Under the pieces are notes generated by a model. The model saw only the letters and a list, made by a program, of their open reading frames with translations, ran no database searches and had not been told where the DNA came from. Made by a program: the position numbers and the translations under genes. DNA of 64,000 nt from Alcaligenes faecalis (GTDB lineage Bacteria; Pseudomonadota; Gammaproteobacteria; Burkholderiales; Burkholderiaceae_B): contig NZ_CP031012.1 in the NCBI RefSeq assembly GCF_009497775.1, positions 1,364,001-1,428,000 of the forward strand, in the 5' to 3' direction. Position 1 is the stretch's first letter; each line of letters begins with the position of its first letter. Positions 16,150 to 25,699 of this stretch are shown here, piece by piece.

Positions 16150-19100
16150 ATGTTGCCTGAATTACTCAAACACGATGGCTTGGTTACTTTGATTGAAAAC
16201 ACCGGAGTCCAGTTCATGGACTTCGGTTTTGACATCAACGCTCCCACTTTGGGCAGCAAGAAGCTGGGCACCTTGAACCATTCTTTCTTCAGCACGAACG
16301 GCCAGAACTGGCGTTTCCTGTTTGAAGGCTTGCAGTTTGGCCAGGAACAAACCCTGTTCCATCAGCCTGAAGGCGAGGTTGGGGTGTACCAGGGCGGCGG
16401 CCGCAATGATCAGGAATGCGATGTCTCTCTGAGCCGTACCCTGGACTTGTTCGATGGCCTGTGGCTGCCTGTGCCCTATGTGCGCTTTGTGGCGCCGCAT
16501 CGCTTTGACAATGGCCCGGCCAGTTGGAGCCGTCTGCGCGTGGTGCGTCTGGAAACGCCTGATCGCGACGGCAATACACACCGTATTACGGTTGCCTGCG
16601 ATACCAGCGTGGTGGACCTGACCGAGGGCGCGGCCTACCTGGCCCCCTTGCGTGAAGACATCAATGCCGGGGCCTTGTTCCGCATTGCGTGCGACAGCGC
16701 CCATATGGACTGGTTCCTGAATCGCGACTGGGTGCAGGAATGGTTGCTGGAAGTCTATAAGGACAACGTCAACAAAACGCGCAATATCGACTTTGGCGAA
16801 GACGTTAACGCCTTGCGTTCGGCCCAGCTGCATTTTCTGAATTTACTCAGCCTGTTCGCACCACCGCATGAGTGTGTGGACGGTCGCTCTGAAGCCTGGG
16901 TGCGCCTGCCGGACATCAAGGTGCTGGCCGCCAACTGGCAAAGTGAACAGGTCATTCCTGTGGACTTGGTGCTGGACGTGGGGAACTCGCGCACTTGCGG
17001 GATTCTGATTGAAAACCACGGTCAGGACGACTCCGGCTTGCGGCAGAACTATGTGCTGCAACTGCGGGACTTGTCTCATCCGCATCAGGTGTACAGCAAG
17101 CCGTTTGAAAGTCGCGTGGAGTTTGCGCAGACGGACTTCGGCAAGAACCACTTGTCCCTGAAAAGCGGACGTCCCACTGCCTTTTCCTGGCCCACTTTGG
17201 TGCGTGTCGGGGATGAGGCCGCGCGTCTGGCCGCCCGCCGTCGCGGTACCGAGGGCACGACCGGGCTGTCCAGCCCCAAGCGCTATTTGTGGGACGAAAA
17301 CGAATACAAGCACGGCTGGCGTTTCAGTCAGCAGTACGACCGCTCCGATGCAGAACCGCGTGCCCTGGCTGCACCGTTCTCCCTGCATATCGACGAGCGT
17401 GGCGAAGCTCTGTACACCCTGGACGAAGACGACCGTCTGCCGGTGTTCGAGCCTTTCTATTCGCGCAGCTCGGTCATGACCTTCATGCTGACCGAGGTGC
17501 TGGCCCAGGCGCTGCTGCAAATCAACAGCCCGGCCCAGCGGGTACGCCAAGGTCACTCCAACAAGCCTCGCCGCTTGAGCAATATTGTTCTGACCGTGCC
17601 GCCCGGCATGCCTTTGGTAGAACGCAGCCTGCTGGCCGAGCGTCTGCGTCAGGCCATTGGTCTGCTGTGGACCAGCATGGACTGGTATCAAGGCGAAGAA
17701 GACCCTTATGGTCTGGAGCCTTCCGAGTCGGGCCGCATGCCGGAGAACCTGCGCGTACCTCTGCCCGAGTTCCGGGTGGAATGGGACGAGGCCACCAGCT
17801 CTCAGCTGGTCTACCTGTTTACCGAAATTACCCAAAACTTCGCTGGCCATGCTGACGAGTTCTTTGATGCGGTGGCCGCTCCCTACAAGGAAGATCGGGA
17901 AACACTGACGTTGGGCATTATTGATATTGGCGGCGGTACCACCGATATCGTGATCAGCGACTACACCTTGCGTCGCCCGGCAGGGGCGGGCGGTGGCAGC
18001 AACCTGACCATCTCGCCCAAACAGCGTTTCCGCGACAGCTTCCGCGTGGCCGGTGATGACATCTTGCTGGACGTCATCCAGCGCTATGTGCTGCCCGCTT
18101 TTGAAGATGCCTTGAGCCATGCCGGTGTGGAAGACACGGATGTGTTCCTGTCGCGTCTGTGCGGCAATGAAAAAGCCGATGCCGATAAAGCCGTCTTGCG
18201 TCAGCAACTGGCCTTGCAGGTCTTTGTACCGCTGGGCCTGGAGTTCCTGAAACGCTACGAAGCCTACGATCCGCATGAGGACCCGCGTGCCGTCCAGTCC
18301 TTGCCATGGGGCGAGCTGCTGGAGTTCGAGCACTTGCAGGGCGATCAGGCCAATGCACCGCTGTCCCACGCGTCGGCAGGCTCGGCCGATGCCTTGCCAC
18401 GAGTCTCCAGCAAGGTGGTTCAGTACGTGCTGGACGAGTTGCACAAGCATGCCGGTCAGCGCGTCGATCTGGAATTGGCCAAGGTCGAGCAGCCTTTTGA
18501 TCTGGCCCATTTGCACCAGGGTCTGGTCAGCGGTTCCCTGAACATCAACGATCCCTTGCGCGCCTTCTGCGAAGTGCTGAACTACTACGATTGCGACATT
18601 GTGCTGATGGCCGGCCGTCCTTCGCGTCTGCCGGGCGTGCAAGCCTACGTGCGCTCGCAAATGCCGGTATCGCCTGCGCGCTTGCTGCCTTTGCACAATT
18701 ACCGCACGGGCAGCTGGTATCCCTTCCATACCAATGGTCGGATCGACGATCCCAAGAGCACGGCCTCGGTGGGCGCCATGCTGTGCCTGCTTTGCTACAA
18801 CATGAATATTGACCAGTTCAATTTCAAAGTATCGAATCTGCGCCCGCGTTCCACCCTGCGTCACATCGGGATTATTGACTCCAATAATCAGATCAAGGAT
18901 CAGGACATCGTCTACAAGGACGTGCTCCAGATGGACCCCGATACTCGCGAGGAAATGGTGACGCTGGAAAGTGTCAGCAGTGAAGACTCCGATGGCTACC
19001 ACCTGCTGATGCAGGGCAGCTATCTGCGTCTGGGTTATCGACAACTGGATGTAGAGCGCTGGCCCGCCTCGCCCTTGTACTACCTGCACCTGAACGAGAA

Positions 19101-19368
19101 GGTGCGTCGCCAGATGGCCGATGCGCCCGACGATGATGGCCAACTGCCATCCATGGAAGTGACCTTGATGGTGGACAAGGCGTCCCAAGGTGGGCAAGGA
19201 CGCCGTTTGATCAGCGATCGTCTGAAGATCAAGAACTCGGCACCCCGAGACTTCAAACTGAGTGGCGTGTCCAAAGGGGCCGTCCGTATCCAGCTCAACA
19301 CCATGCTGGAAGCAGGCCTGGGTGATTCTCCATATTGGCTCGATAGCGGGAGCGTAGTGCTCAAATGA
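16150..19368 (+). CDS. srfB: SrfB: large actin/Hsp70-fold ATPase-like protein
   Basis: The 1072-aa cytoplasmic protein belongs to the SrfB family. Three nucleotide-binding motifs of the actin/Hsp70 superfamily are visible in order: phosphate-1 at about residue 276 (LDVGNSRTCGILIEN), phosphate-2 at about 592 (IIDIGGGTTDIVISDY), and an adenosine motif at about 818 (VLMAGRPSRLPGVQAYVR). An extra N-terminal domain of 270 residues precedes the ATPase core. Function is inferred as a nucleotide-driven scaffold, filament or chaperone. The start is ATG 16150, or TTG 16141. It overlaps srfC by 4 nt (ATGA), indicating translational coupling. Confidence 0.85.
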   Translation: MLPELLKHDGLVTLIENTGVQFMDFGFDINAPTLGSKKLGTLNHSFFSTNGQNWRFLFEGLQFGQEQTLFHQPEGEVGVYQGGGRNDQECDVSLSRTLDLFDGLWLPVPYVRFVAPHRFDNGPASWSRLRVVRLETPDRDGNTHRITVACDTSVVDLTEGAAYLAPLREDINAGALFRIACDSAHMDWFLNRDWVQEWLLEVYKDNVNKTRNIDFGEDVNALRSAQLHFLNLLSLFAPPHECVDGRSEAWVRLPDIKVLAANWQSEQVIPVDLVLDVGNSRTCGILIENHGQDDSGLRQNYVLQLRDLSHPHQVYSKPFESRVEFAQTDFGKNHLSLKSGRPTAFSWPTLVRVGDEAARLAARRRGTEGTTGLSSPKRYLWDENEYKHGWRFSQQYDRSDAEPRALAAPFSLHIDERGEALYTLDEDDRLPVFEPFYSRSSVMTFMLTEVLAQALLQINSPAQRVRQGHSNKPRRLSNIVLTVPPGMPLVERSLLAERLRQAIGLLWTSMDWYQGEEDPYGLEPSESGRMPENLRVPLPEFRVEWDEATSSQLVYLFTEITQNFAGHADEFFDAVAAPYKEDRETLTLGIIDIGGGTTDIVISDYTLRRPAGAGGGSNLTISPKQRFRDSFRVAGDDILLDVIQRYVLPAFEDALSHAGVEDTDVFLSRLCGNEKADADKAVLRQQLALQVFVPLGLEFLKRYEAYDPHEDPRAVQSLPWGELLEFEHLQGDQANAPLSHASAGSADALPRVSSKVVQYVLDELHKHAGQRVDLELAKVEQPFDLAHLHQGLVSGSLNINDPLRAFCEVLNYYDCDIVLMAGRPSRLPGVQAYVRSQMPVSPARLLPLHNYRTGSWYPFHTNGRIDDPKSTASVGAMLCLLCYNMNIDQFNFKVSNLRPRSTLRHIGIIDSNNQIKDQDIVYKDVLQMDPDTREEMVTLESVSSEDSDGYHLLMQGSYLRLGYRQLDVERWPASPLYYLHLNEKVRRQMADAPDDDGQLPSMEVTLMVDKASQGGQGRRLISDRLKIKNSAPRDFKLSGVSKGAVRIQLNTMLEAGLGDSPYWLDSGSVVLK

Positions 19369-21944
19369 TGGACATGACGATCTTACAGCAGGATTTGTGC
19401 CAGGACTGGCAGAACGTATACCAAGGTGCCGGACAGGCCATTGACTGGGTGATGCAGGCTCGCGCTTCGTCGCAGCGCCTGAACGCGCAGGCCGATAGCC
19501 TGGTGCTGGAACTGCGCCGTGCCCGCAATACCGCCCGTAGTCTGGGCGTGGTGTCGGGCCGCCCCATGACAATTGGCTTTTTTGGACTGTCGCAGGCGGG
19601 CAAGTCTTATCTGATTTCTAGCCTTGCCGCCGGTGGCAATGGCCGTCTGGAAACCAATTACGGCGGTGAAACCATCGACTTCCTGCGCCATGTGAACCCG
19701 CCTGGGGGCGGTAAGGAAGCCACAGGTCTGGTGACGCGCTTTAGCCGCAATGCCACCGCAGGCCCGGATGCCTATCCCGTCGAACTGCAGATTTTCTCTG
19801 AAGTCGATATGGTGAAAATCCTGGTCAATAGTTACTTCAATGACTTTGACAAGGAACAGATCGGCTACACCTTTGCAGCGGACCGCATCAAGGCCTTGAT
19901 CGAATCGCTCAAGAGCCGTGCCGGTGCGAACGATGCCGGCTTGAGCGCCGATGATGCCGTGTCCCTGTGGGACTACGTGCGCAGCAGTTTTGGCAATACC
20001 ACTCGCTTGCTGGACAGCACCTACTGGCCGGAGGTCATCAATCTGGCCCCCGCCTTGCGTCTGGAAGACCGGGCACAGCTGTTCTCCATCTTGTGGGGCG
20101 AGCAGGCTGAGCTGAGCGAGCTTTATATCGGCCTGGCTAAAGTGCTGCAGGCTCTGGGTCACCCCAGCAAGGTCTACGCACCGCTGACAGCGCTGATCCG
20201 TCGCGAAGGCGATGGCTTTGTGCAGCAAGACAGCATCATGAACGTGGACGTGCTCGAATCCCTGGGCAGTGCCACCGAGAAAAGCCTGAGCGTCTTGCCC
20301 GTACGCGAGCAGGACGGCCAGCCCGTTGTGGCCGCCCAGGCGGTGGAAGTGCCTTTGGCCCATCTGGCGGCGCTGACGGTGGAACTGACCTTCCCCCTGA
20401 TTGGTGAAACCCAGGGCGGCGGCGTGGACAAGGTGGATCTGCTGGACTTCCCCGGTTACCGCGGTCGTTTGAATATTCGTTCCGTGCAGGATGCCGGTGC
20501 CGCTTCGGAAAGCAGCGGTGGCAACCCCGCTTCGCAACTGATTCTGCGCGGCAAGGTGGCTTATCTGTTTGAACGCTATACCGACCAGCAGGAAATGAAC
20601 GGTCTGGTCATGTGTACCGCTTCGGACAAGCAAAGCGATGTGAAAGATGTAGAGCCTGTGCTGACACGCTGGGTCCATCGCACTCAAGGTGCCACGCCGC
20701 AGGAACGTCAGAACCGTAAAGTGGGCCTGATGTGGGCTATCACCATGTTCGACAAGCGCATTGGTGCCTCCCTGATTCAGGACGACGCCCAGGTGCGCGA
20801 TAGCTGGGACGGCTTGATGAAGATGAGTTTCAAAGAGCGTTTCGGCCACTGCGAATGGTTGCAGCAATGGCGTCCGGACCAGCCGTTCTCCAACACTTTC
20901 CTGGTGCGCAAGCCCGGCATGCCCACCCCCTTTATTGATCTGGACACCGAAAGCCGGGAGCTATCCATTACGGCATCCGTGGCCGAGAAAATGGGGCGCA
21001 TGCGTGGCAGCTTTATCGAAAACCCGCTACTGGCACAGCAATTAAGCGATCCGGCCGAAGCCTGGGACGCCATGCTGGCTTTGAATGATGGCGGCATGCA
21101 GCGTCTGCGTGCGTATGTGGCCCAGATTGGTGGCCTGGACTTCAAGCTGATGCGCTTGCAGGAACAGTTCCGCAGCTTGCATGACAGCCTGGTCAAGAAG
21201 TCCCTGCATTCTTGGTACAGCCAGGACGGCGACCAGCAATCGGTGGTCAAGGAAGCCCTGGCCAAACAGTTCCGGCAGGAACTGCCTGCTTACCGCGCCA
21301 TCGTGGGCGAGCTGCTGGCTGCGCTGCATCTGCCGCAAGACACCTTGCGTGATCTGTTCCTGAGCCTGGGCTCCAGCAAGTCCGAGCCGGATGAGCCCGG
21401 CGTTCTGACGCAAGAGCAGCCCTTCGAGCAGCAGTACGCCGATCTGGTGTACCGCAGCTGGGTCAGCCAGTTGCGCGAGCTGCCCGCCAGCCGTACCAAT
21501 CAGAACGTGCTGCGCATGCCGGTGGATTTGCTCTCCAGTCTGGTGGAAGAGCTGATTGTGGCCTCGGACCGTTGGGCCTTGCGCGACAAGTTGCTGGCTG
21601 TGCTGACCAAGCGCCGTCAAAGCGGCGTGCGTCGCGAGCGTCTGGCCGATCGCCAAGTTTGCAATGTGGCCATGACGATCAGCGAGTTTGTGACCTGGTT
21701 CTACCTGAAAGGCGGCAGCGACGACTTCTTCAAGAGCCCTAAAGCCTTTGCCCAGGATGGCATGCCGGTCTTGCCGGCAGAGCCCCAGGATCACGGCGCG
21801 ATTTTCTTTGAACAATGGCTGGCCGCTTTGGCACACACCACTTTGCATAACGCCGGTTATGAAGGTGGCCGCGAACTGAGTCTGGAACAGAACCAGGCCT
21901 TGGGACGCATTCTGGAACGATTTACCGATAAGAGCGTGGCATGA
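19365..21944 (+). CDS. srfC: SrfC: dynamin-like P-loop GTPase
   Basis: The 859-aa protein belongs to the SrfC family. After about 65 helical residues comes a P-loop (GFFGLSQAGKSYLI, Gly74 to Ser81). A switch-like DxxG motif follows at about residue 361 (VDLLDFPGYRGR). The remainder is mostly helical, with Trp-rich helices such as SLHSWYSQDGDQQSV. This layout is dynamin-like: large GTPases that remodel membranes or polymerise. The nucleotide and membrane action are inferred. It is coupled by 4-nt overlaps to srfB upstream and the next gene downstream. Confidence 0.82.
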   Translation: MMDMTILQQDLCQDWQNVYQGAGQAIDWVMQARASSQRLNAQADSLVLELRRARNTARSLGVVSGRPMTIGFFGLSQAGKSYLISSLAAGGNGRLETNYGGETIDFLRHVNPPGGGKEATGLVTRFSRNATAGPDAYPVELQIFSEVDMVKILVNSYFNDFDKEQIGYTFAADRIKALIESLKSRAGANDAGLSADDAVSLWDYVRSSFGNTTRLLDSTYWPEVINLAPALRLEDRAQLFSILWGEQAELSELYIGLAKVLQALGHPSKVYAPLTALIRREGDGFVQQDSIMNVDVLESLGSATEKSLSVLPVREQDGQPVVAAQAVEVPLAHLAALTVELTFPLIGETQGGGVDKVDLLDFPGYRGRLNIRSVQDAGAASESSGGNPASQLILRGKVAYLFERYTDQQEMNGLVMCTASDKQSDVKDVEPVLTRWVHRTQGATPQERQNRKVGLMWAITMFDKRIGASLIQDDAQVRDSWDGLMKMSFKERFGHCEWLQQWRPDQPFSNTFLVRKPGMPTPFIDLDTESRELSITASVAEKMGRMRGSFIENPLLAQQLSDPAEAWDAMLALNDGGMQRLRAYVAQIGGLDFKLMRLQEQFRSLHDSLVKKSLHSWYSQDGDQQSVVKEALAKQFRQELPAYRAIVGELLAALHLPQDTLRDLFLSLGSSKSEPDEPGVLTQEQPFEQQYADLVYRSWVSQLRELPASRTNQNVLRMPVDLLSSLVEELIVASDRWALRDKLLAVLTKRRQSGVRRERLADRQVCNVAMTISEFVTWFYLKGGSDDFFKSPKAFAQDGMPVLPAEPQDHGAIFFEQWLAALAHTTLHNAGYEGGRELSLEQNQALGRILERFTDKSVA

Positions 21945-22993
21945 AATTAAGATTTAGTTTGCAGGCTTTGGAGCCCGCGGTCCCTGGCCGTGCTCGTCTG
22001 TATGTGCGTGATTTGGATGAAGAGCTGGACCTGGGCGAATACGCGATCGCCATTCAGCGTAGCCAGAACAGCTATTACCTGCACTCGGCACAAAGCTGGG
22101 ATGCGTCCTTGCGCTGGTTGCCGCAACAAGGCTGGACCGAGCATGAAGAGGGCATTGCTGTTCTGCTGAACGCTGACATTGTGGATTCGCTGCTGGCCAA
22201 TGCCAGCGATGCGTATCAAATCACTTTGGCGGAGGCCAACGGCGAAGAACTGGGCCGCAGCCCGCTGAAACTGGACAAGGGTATCTTGCCCTCCACAGCC
22301 GGTGGCAATGCCCAGGCTATGGAGCTGACCATGCCCGTGGCCGCCGTACCTGAAACGCCCGCGCCGGAGCCTGTTGTTGAAACGCCTCCGGTGGTCGAAA
22401 CGGTGGCTCCTCCACCGCCAGAACCCGTCAAGGTAGAAGAAGCGCCGGCTCCCAAAGTGGGGGCGATTGCTCCTGCCCCCGTGGCCCCTCCTGCCAAGAA
22501 AGGCGGCATGGGAAAATGGATTGGCCTGATCGTCCTCTTGTTGATTCTGGCGGGCGCAGCCGGTTACTGGTTCTACAGCCAATCTGCCAAGGACGACAGC
22601 CCGGCCGCCCCCGATGCACCCGAGTCCAAGCCTGCGGTCGTGGAAACAGACAACTGCACCATGGACAAGCTGGCAGACCGTCCCGGCCTGCAATTTGTGC
22701 AAGAGTGCGTCAAGGAAAGCAAAACCTCCGAACAATGGCTGGCCGTAATTGAAGAAGCCAAAAAGGCGGAGCAGTGTGACGTGGCCCAGCGCTTGTACGT
22801 GAACAAGGCGCAGTCCGGTGATGTGAAAATCGCCATGGCTTACGCCCGTGAATACGACCCCAAAGATCACCAGGCCAATGCCTGCTTTAGCAAGCCCAAT
22901 CCGGCTACGGCTGCGTACTGGTACGAAACCGTCTTGCTGTCCGAGCCTGATAACGCGCAAGCCAAGGCCCGCTTCCAGGAGTTGAGTCAATGA
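21941..22993 (+). CDS. Bitopic Pro-rich membrane protein of the srf operon
   Basis: I do not recognise a named family. The 350-aa protein has about 120 N-terminal residues of mixed beta structure (MKLRFSLQALEPAVPGRARL; YLHSAQSWDASLRWLP). A Pro/Val/Glu-rich linker follows. One membrane helix lies at about 192-213 (KWIGLIVLLLILAGAAGYWF), then a periplasmic C-terminal part with Cys residues and Sel1/TPR-like helices (CDVAQRLYVNKAQSGDVKIA; PATAAYWYETVLL). The repeat-like end suggests a protein-protein platform. Four-nt overlaps on both sides put it firmly in the operon. Confidence 0.75.
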   Translation: MKLRFSLQALEPAVPGRARLYVRDLDEELDLGEYAIAIQRSQNSYYLHSAQSWDASLRWLPQQGWTEHEEGIAVLLNADIVDSLLANASDAYQITLAEANGEELGRSPLKLDKGILPSTAGGNAQAMELTMPVAAVPETPAPEPVVETPPVVETVAPPPPEPVKVEEAPAPKVGAIAPAPVAPPAKKGGMGKWIGLIVLLLILAGAAGYWFYSQSAKDDSPAAPDAPESKPAVVETDNCTMDKLADRPGLQFVQECVKESKTSEQWLAVIEEAKKAEQCDVAQRLYVNKAQSGDVKIAMAYAREYDPKDHQANACFSKPNPATAAYWYETVLLSEPDNAQAKARFQELSQ

Positions 22994-24984
22994 TGATGCG
23001 TCCCCTTGTTCGATTCAGTTTGCTTGGTGCTCTCCTGTTGGGCGCAAGCCAGGCACAGGCCGCAGCTCCCTTGCTGCAAGAGGGCAAGAAGACGCTGTAT
23101 CAACGTGTTCTGACCACGCCGTCCTGCCGTCTGTTTTCTTCGGAAACGGATCAGCAGGGCAAGCCGGTGCCTGCGTTCAGCCGCTTTTATATTTATCAGC
23201 GCAAAGAGCAGGGCGGGGCAGAGCGTGTACAGGTGGGCCCGGACAGCCAGGGCAAGACCGTAGGCTGGCTGGACAAGGCCTGCACGGTGGACTGGAAAAT
23301 GCAGTTGACCCTGGCCTTCACCAATCCGGCCAACCGCGATCGCATGCTGTTTTTCCAGGATCGTGCCTTGCTGGAAAAAGTGCTGGATACGCCGGACCCG
23401 GCCACCCTGGTGGCTCCTATGCGTCAGGCTTTGCGTAAAGACTCGCAAACAGAGGGCGTATTGGCGCAAGAGCCCGAGTACTTTGTGGATGTGCAGGAAC
23501 AGTTCTACCTCTTGCCCGTCTTGAGCGGTGAAGAGGTCATGACTGAAAACGGCTTCCGTACCCGTTTGCTGAATGTGGCGTCCGTCACCAAGCACACCGC
23601 AGATCAGAAAGAGCCGGAAGCTGCCAAGAAAGAGCCTGAACAGGCTCAGGATCAGGATACCGCCCAGCGTACGTCCCAGATCAAGGGCTTTAGTGCTGCC
23701 GTGGTCTTTGTGATTGACTCCACCATCTCCATGGACCCGTACATTGATCGCACTCGCGAGGCCGTGCGCAAGGTTTATGCCAAGGTGGAAGAGCAGGGTC
23801 TGTCCGATCAGGTCAAGTTTGGCCTGATCGCGTTTCGCTCCAATATGGAAGCCGCGCCGGGCATCGAGTATTTGACGCATATGTATGCGGACCCCAATAC
23901 CGTGACCAGCAGTGAAGACTTCCTGTCCAAAGTGTCGGACTTGAAGCAAGCCAAGGTGTCTACCGTGGCTTACGACGAAGATGCCTACGCGGGCGTGCTG
24001 GAAGCCCTGGACAAGGTGAACTGGAACAATTTTGGTGCGCGCTATGTGGTGCTGATTACCGATGCTGGGGCGCTGGAAGGCAATAACAAGTATTCCTCGA
24101 CCGGACTGGATGCACCGCAACTGCGTATCGAAGCGGCCAAACCCGGTGTGGCGATCTACACCCTGCATTTGAAGACACCATCGGGCAAGAACAACCACGC
24201 CAAGGCCGAAGACCAGTACCGCGAGCTGTCCACTTACGGTGGTACACAAACCTCGCTGTACTACCCGGTCAATGCCGGTGACGTGAACCAGTTTGGCAAG
24301 ATGGTCGATAACCTGGCGACCGCACTGACCGAGCAGGTCAAAGTGGCCTACCAGGGTGGGGATGCGATTGGCAGTGCAGCCCGTGCCCAGGAGACCGGCG
24401 ACACCACCACCGACCAGATGCTGACCGACGCCGAGCTGATCGGCCATGCCATGCGCCTGGCTTATTTGGGCAAAACCACGGGCACCACCGCGCCTGAAGT
24501 GTTCCATGCCTGGATCAGCGACCGTGATCTGGTGCGCCAGAACATCCCGACAACCGACGTCCGTGTCTTGCTGACCAAAGCTCAGTTGAGTGACTTGAGC
24601 GATGTGGTCAAACAGATTCTGGATGCGGCCAACGAAGGCATGATCTCGCCTACCGATATGTTCAACCGCTTGCGTTCCGTGGCAGCGGCCATGGGGGCGG
24701 ACCCCAGCACCCTGAAACAGGACAAGGGCACCAAGCTGGCCGAACTGGGCCTGATGAGCGAGTACCTGGAAGACCTGCCTTACCAGAGCGCGGTACTGAC
24801 CTTGGATGAAGATACCTGGACCAGTTGGGATGCCTTGAGCCAGGAAAAATTCATTCGTGACCTGAGCACCAAGCTGCGCTACTACGAGCGCTACAACGCC
24901 GATGCGGATCGCTGGGTGTCGCTGGCTGAAGGCGCCGATGCACGTGATGACGTTTATCCCGTGCCGTTGGAGATGATGCCCTGA
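22990..24984 (+). CDS. Exported von Willebrand factor A domain protein
   Basis: The 664-aa protein has a Sec signal peptide (about residues 1-26, LLGALLLGASQAQA) and an SH3-like or beta N-terminal part. A vWA domain begins near residue 235 (AAVVFVIDSTISMDPYIDRT); its MIDAS is Asp243-Ser-Thr-Ile-Ser, a conservative variant of DxSxS. The C-terminal third is helical. vWA domains bind partners through a divalent metal. It starts inside the end of the preceding gene (ATGA) and is followed at 1 nt by the ABC ATPase gene, so it is likely part of the same envelope complex. Confidence 0.82.
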   Translation: MMMRPLVRFSLLGALLLGASQAQAAAPLLQEGKKTLYQRVLTTPSCRLFSSETDQQGKPVPAFSRFYIYQRKEQGGAERVQVGPDSQGKTVGWLDKACTVDWKMQLTLAFTNPANRDRMLFFQDRALLEKVLDTPDPATLVAPMRQALRKDSQTEGVLAQEPEYFVDVQEQFYLLPVLSGEEVMTENGFRTRLLNVASVTKHTADQKEPEAAKKEPEQAQDQDTAQRTSQIKGFSAAVVFVIDSTISMDPYIDRTREAVRKVYAKVEEQGLSDQVKFGLIAFRSNMEAAPGIEYLTHMYADPNTVTSSEDFLSKVSDLKQAKVSTVAYDEDAYAGVLEALDKVNWNNFGARYVVLITDAGALEGNNKYSSTGLDAPQLRIEAAKPGVAIYTLHLKTPSGKNNHAKAEDQYRELSTYGGTQTSLYYPVNAGDVNQFGKMVDNLATALTEQVKVAYQGGDAIGSAARAQETGDTTTDQMLTDAELIGHAMRLAYLGKTTGTTAPEVFHAWISDRDLVRQNIPTTDVRVLLTKAQLSDLSDVVKQILDAANEGMISPTDMFNRLRSVAAAMGADPSTLKQDKGTKLAELGLMSEYLEDLPYQSAVLTLDEDTWTSWDALSQEKFIRDLSTKLRYYERYNADADRWVSLAEGADARDDVYPVPLEMMP

Positions 24985-24985
24985 C

Positions 24986-25699
24986 ATGCTCCGCATTCAG
25001 CAGCTAGAGGTCTCCCGGGGGCAAGGCCCCCACGCTTTTCGTGTGCAACTGCCCGAGCTTGCTCTGGACGCGGGGCAGATTTTGGCCGTGACCGGCGTGA
25101 GCGGTTGCGGCAAAAGCACCTTGCTGGAAACCTTGGGCCTGCTCTTGCGACCCACTCAGGCTCAGGTCTTTAGCTTGGGTAAAGAGGCCAAGGACATCAA
25201 TGCCTTGTATGCCAGCGGGCGCGAGTCTGAACTGGCTCAATGGCGGGCCAGAAACCTGGGCTTTGTGCTGCAAAACGGTGGCCTGCTGCCGTATCTGTCG
25301 GTCCGGGAAAACATGGTTTTGCCGCGCCGCTTGTTGGGTTTGCCCGTCAAGGCAGACCATCTGGACGCAGCCATTGCTACCCTGAAGCTGGAACGACTGC
25401 TGAATCTGTACCCCTCGGCCTTGTCCATTGGGGAACGACAGCGCGTGGCCTTTTCTCGTGCCATTGCTCACGCCCCTGGTCTGGTGCTGGCGGATGAACC
25501 TACCGCTGCCCTGGACCCCGAAACGGCTCACAATGTGTTCCAGCTGTTTTTCAGTCTGGCCAAGGAGCTGGATCTGGCGGTCTTGCTGGTTTCGCACGAT
25601 TGGGACAGCTTGAGCCAGTTCGCTATTCCGCGCCTGCAAGCCAAGCTGGAACCGGGCTTGAGCATTTTTGTTCCCGAGGTTGCCGCCCCATGTTTGTAA
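24986..25699 (+). CDS. ABC transporter ATP-binding protein (LolD/MacB type)
   Basis: The 237-aa ATPase has Walker A at about residues 37-44 (VSGCGKSTLL), Q-loop (FVLQNGGLLPYLSVRENM), signature LSIGERQRVAFSRA, Walker B (GLVLADEPTAALDP) and the H-loop His (LLVSHDW). The signature reads LSIGE rather than the usual LSGGQ/E. It should pair with the permease that starts within its last 10 nt. Relatives power lipoprotein release or mechanotransmission rather than small-molecule uptake. The cargo here is inferred to be the operon's own lipoproteins or other envelope parts. Confidence 0.88.
   Translation: MLRIQQLEVSRGQGPHAFRVQLPELALDAGQILAVTGVSGCGKSTLLETLGLLLRPTQAQVFSLGKEAKDINALYASGRESELAQWRARNLGFVLQNGGLLPYLSVRENMVLPRRLLGLPVKADHLDAAIATLKLERLLNLYPSALSIGERQRVAFSRAIAHAPGLVLADEPTAALDPETAHNVFQLFFSLAKELDLAVLLVSHDWDSLSQFAIPRLQAKLEPGLSIFVPEVAAPCL

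Noticed and set aside
16843..19572. A 909-codon open frame antisense to srfB
   Set aside because: High-GC codon bias leaves the opposite strand open. The product is Gln/His/Gly-rich with no domain, while the plus-strand frame carries clear ATPase motifs.
22987..24996. A 669-codon open frame antisense to the vWA gene
   Set aside because: Same GC-bias artefact. The plus-strand gene has a signal peptide, MIDAS motif and operon overlaps.
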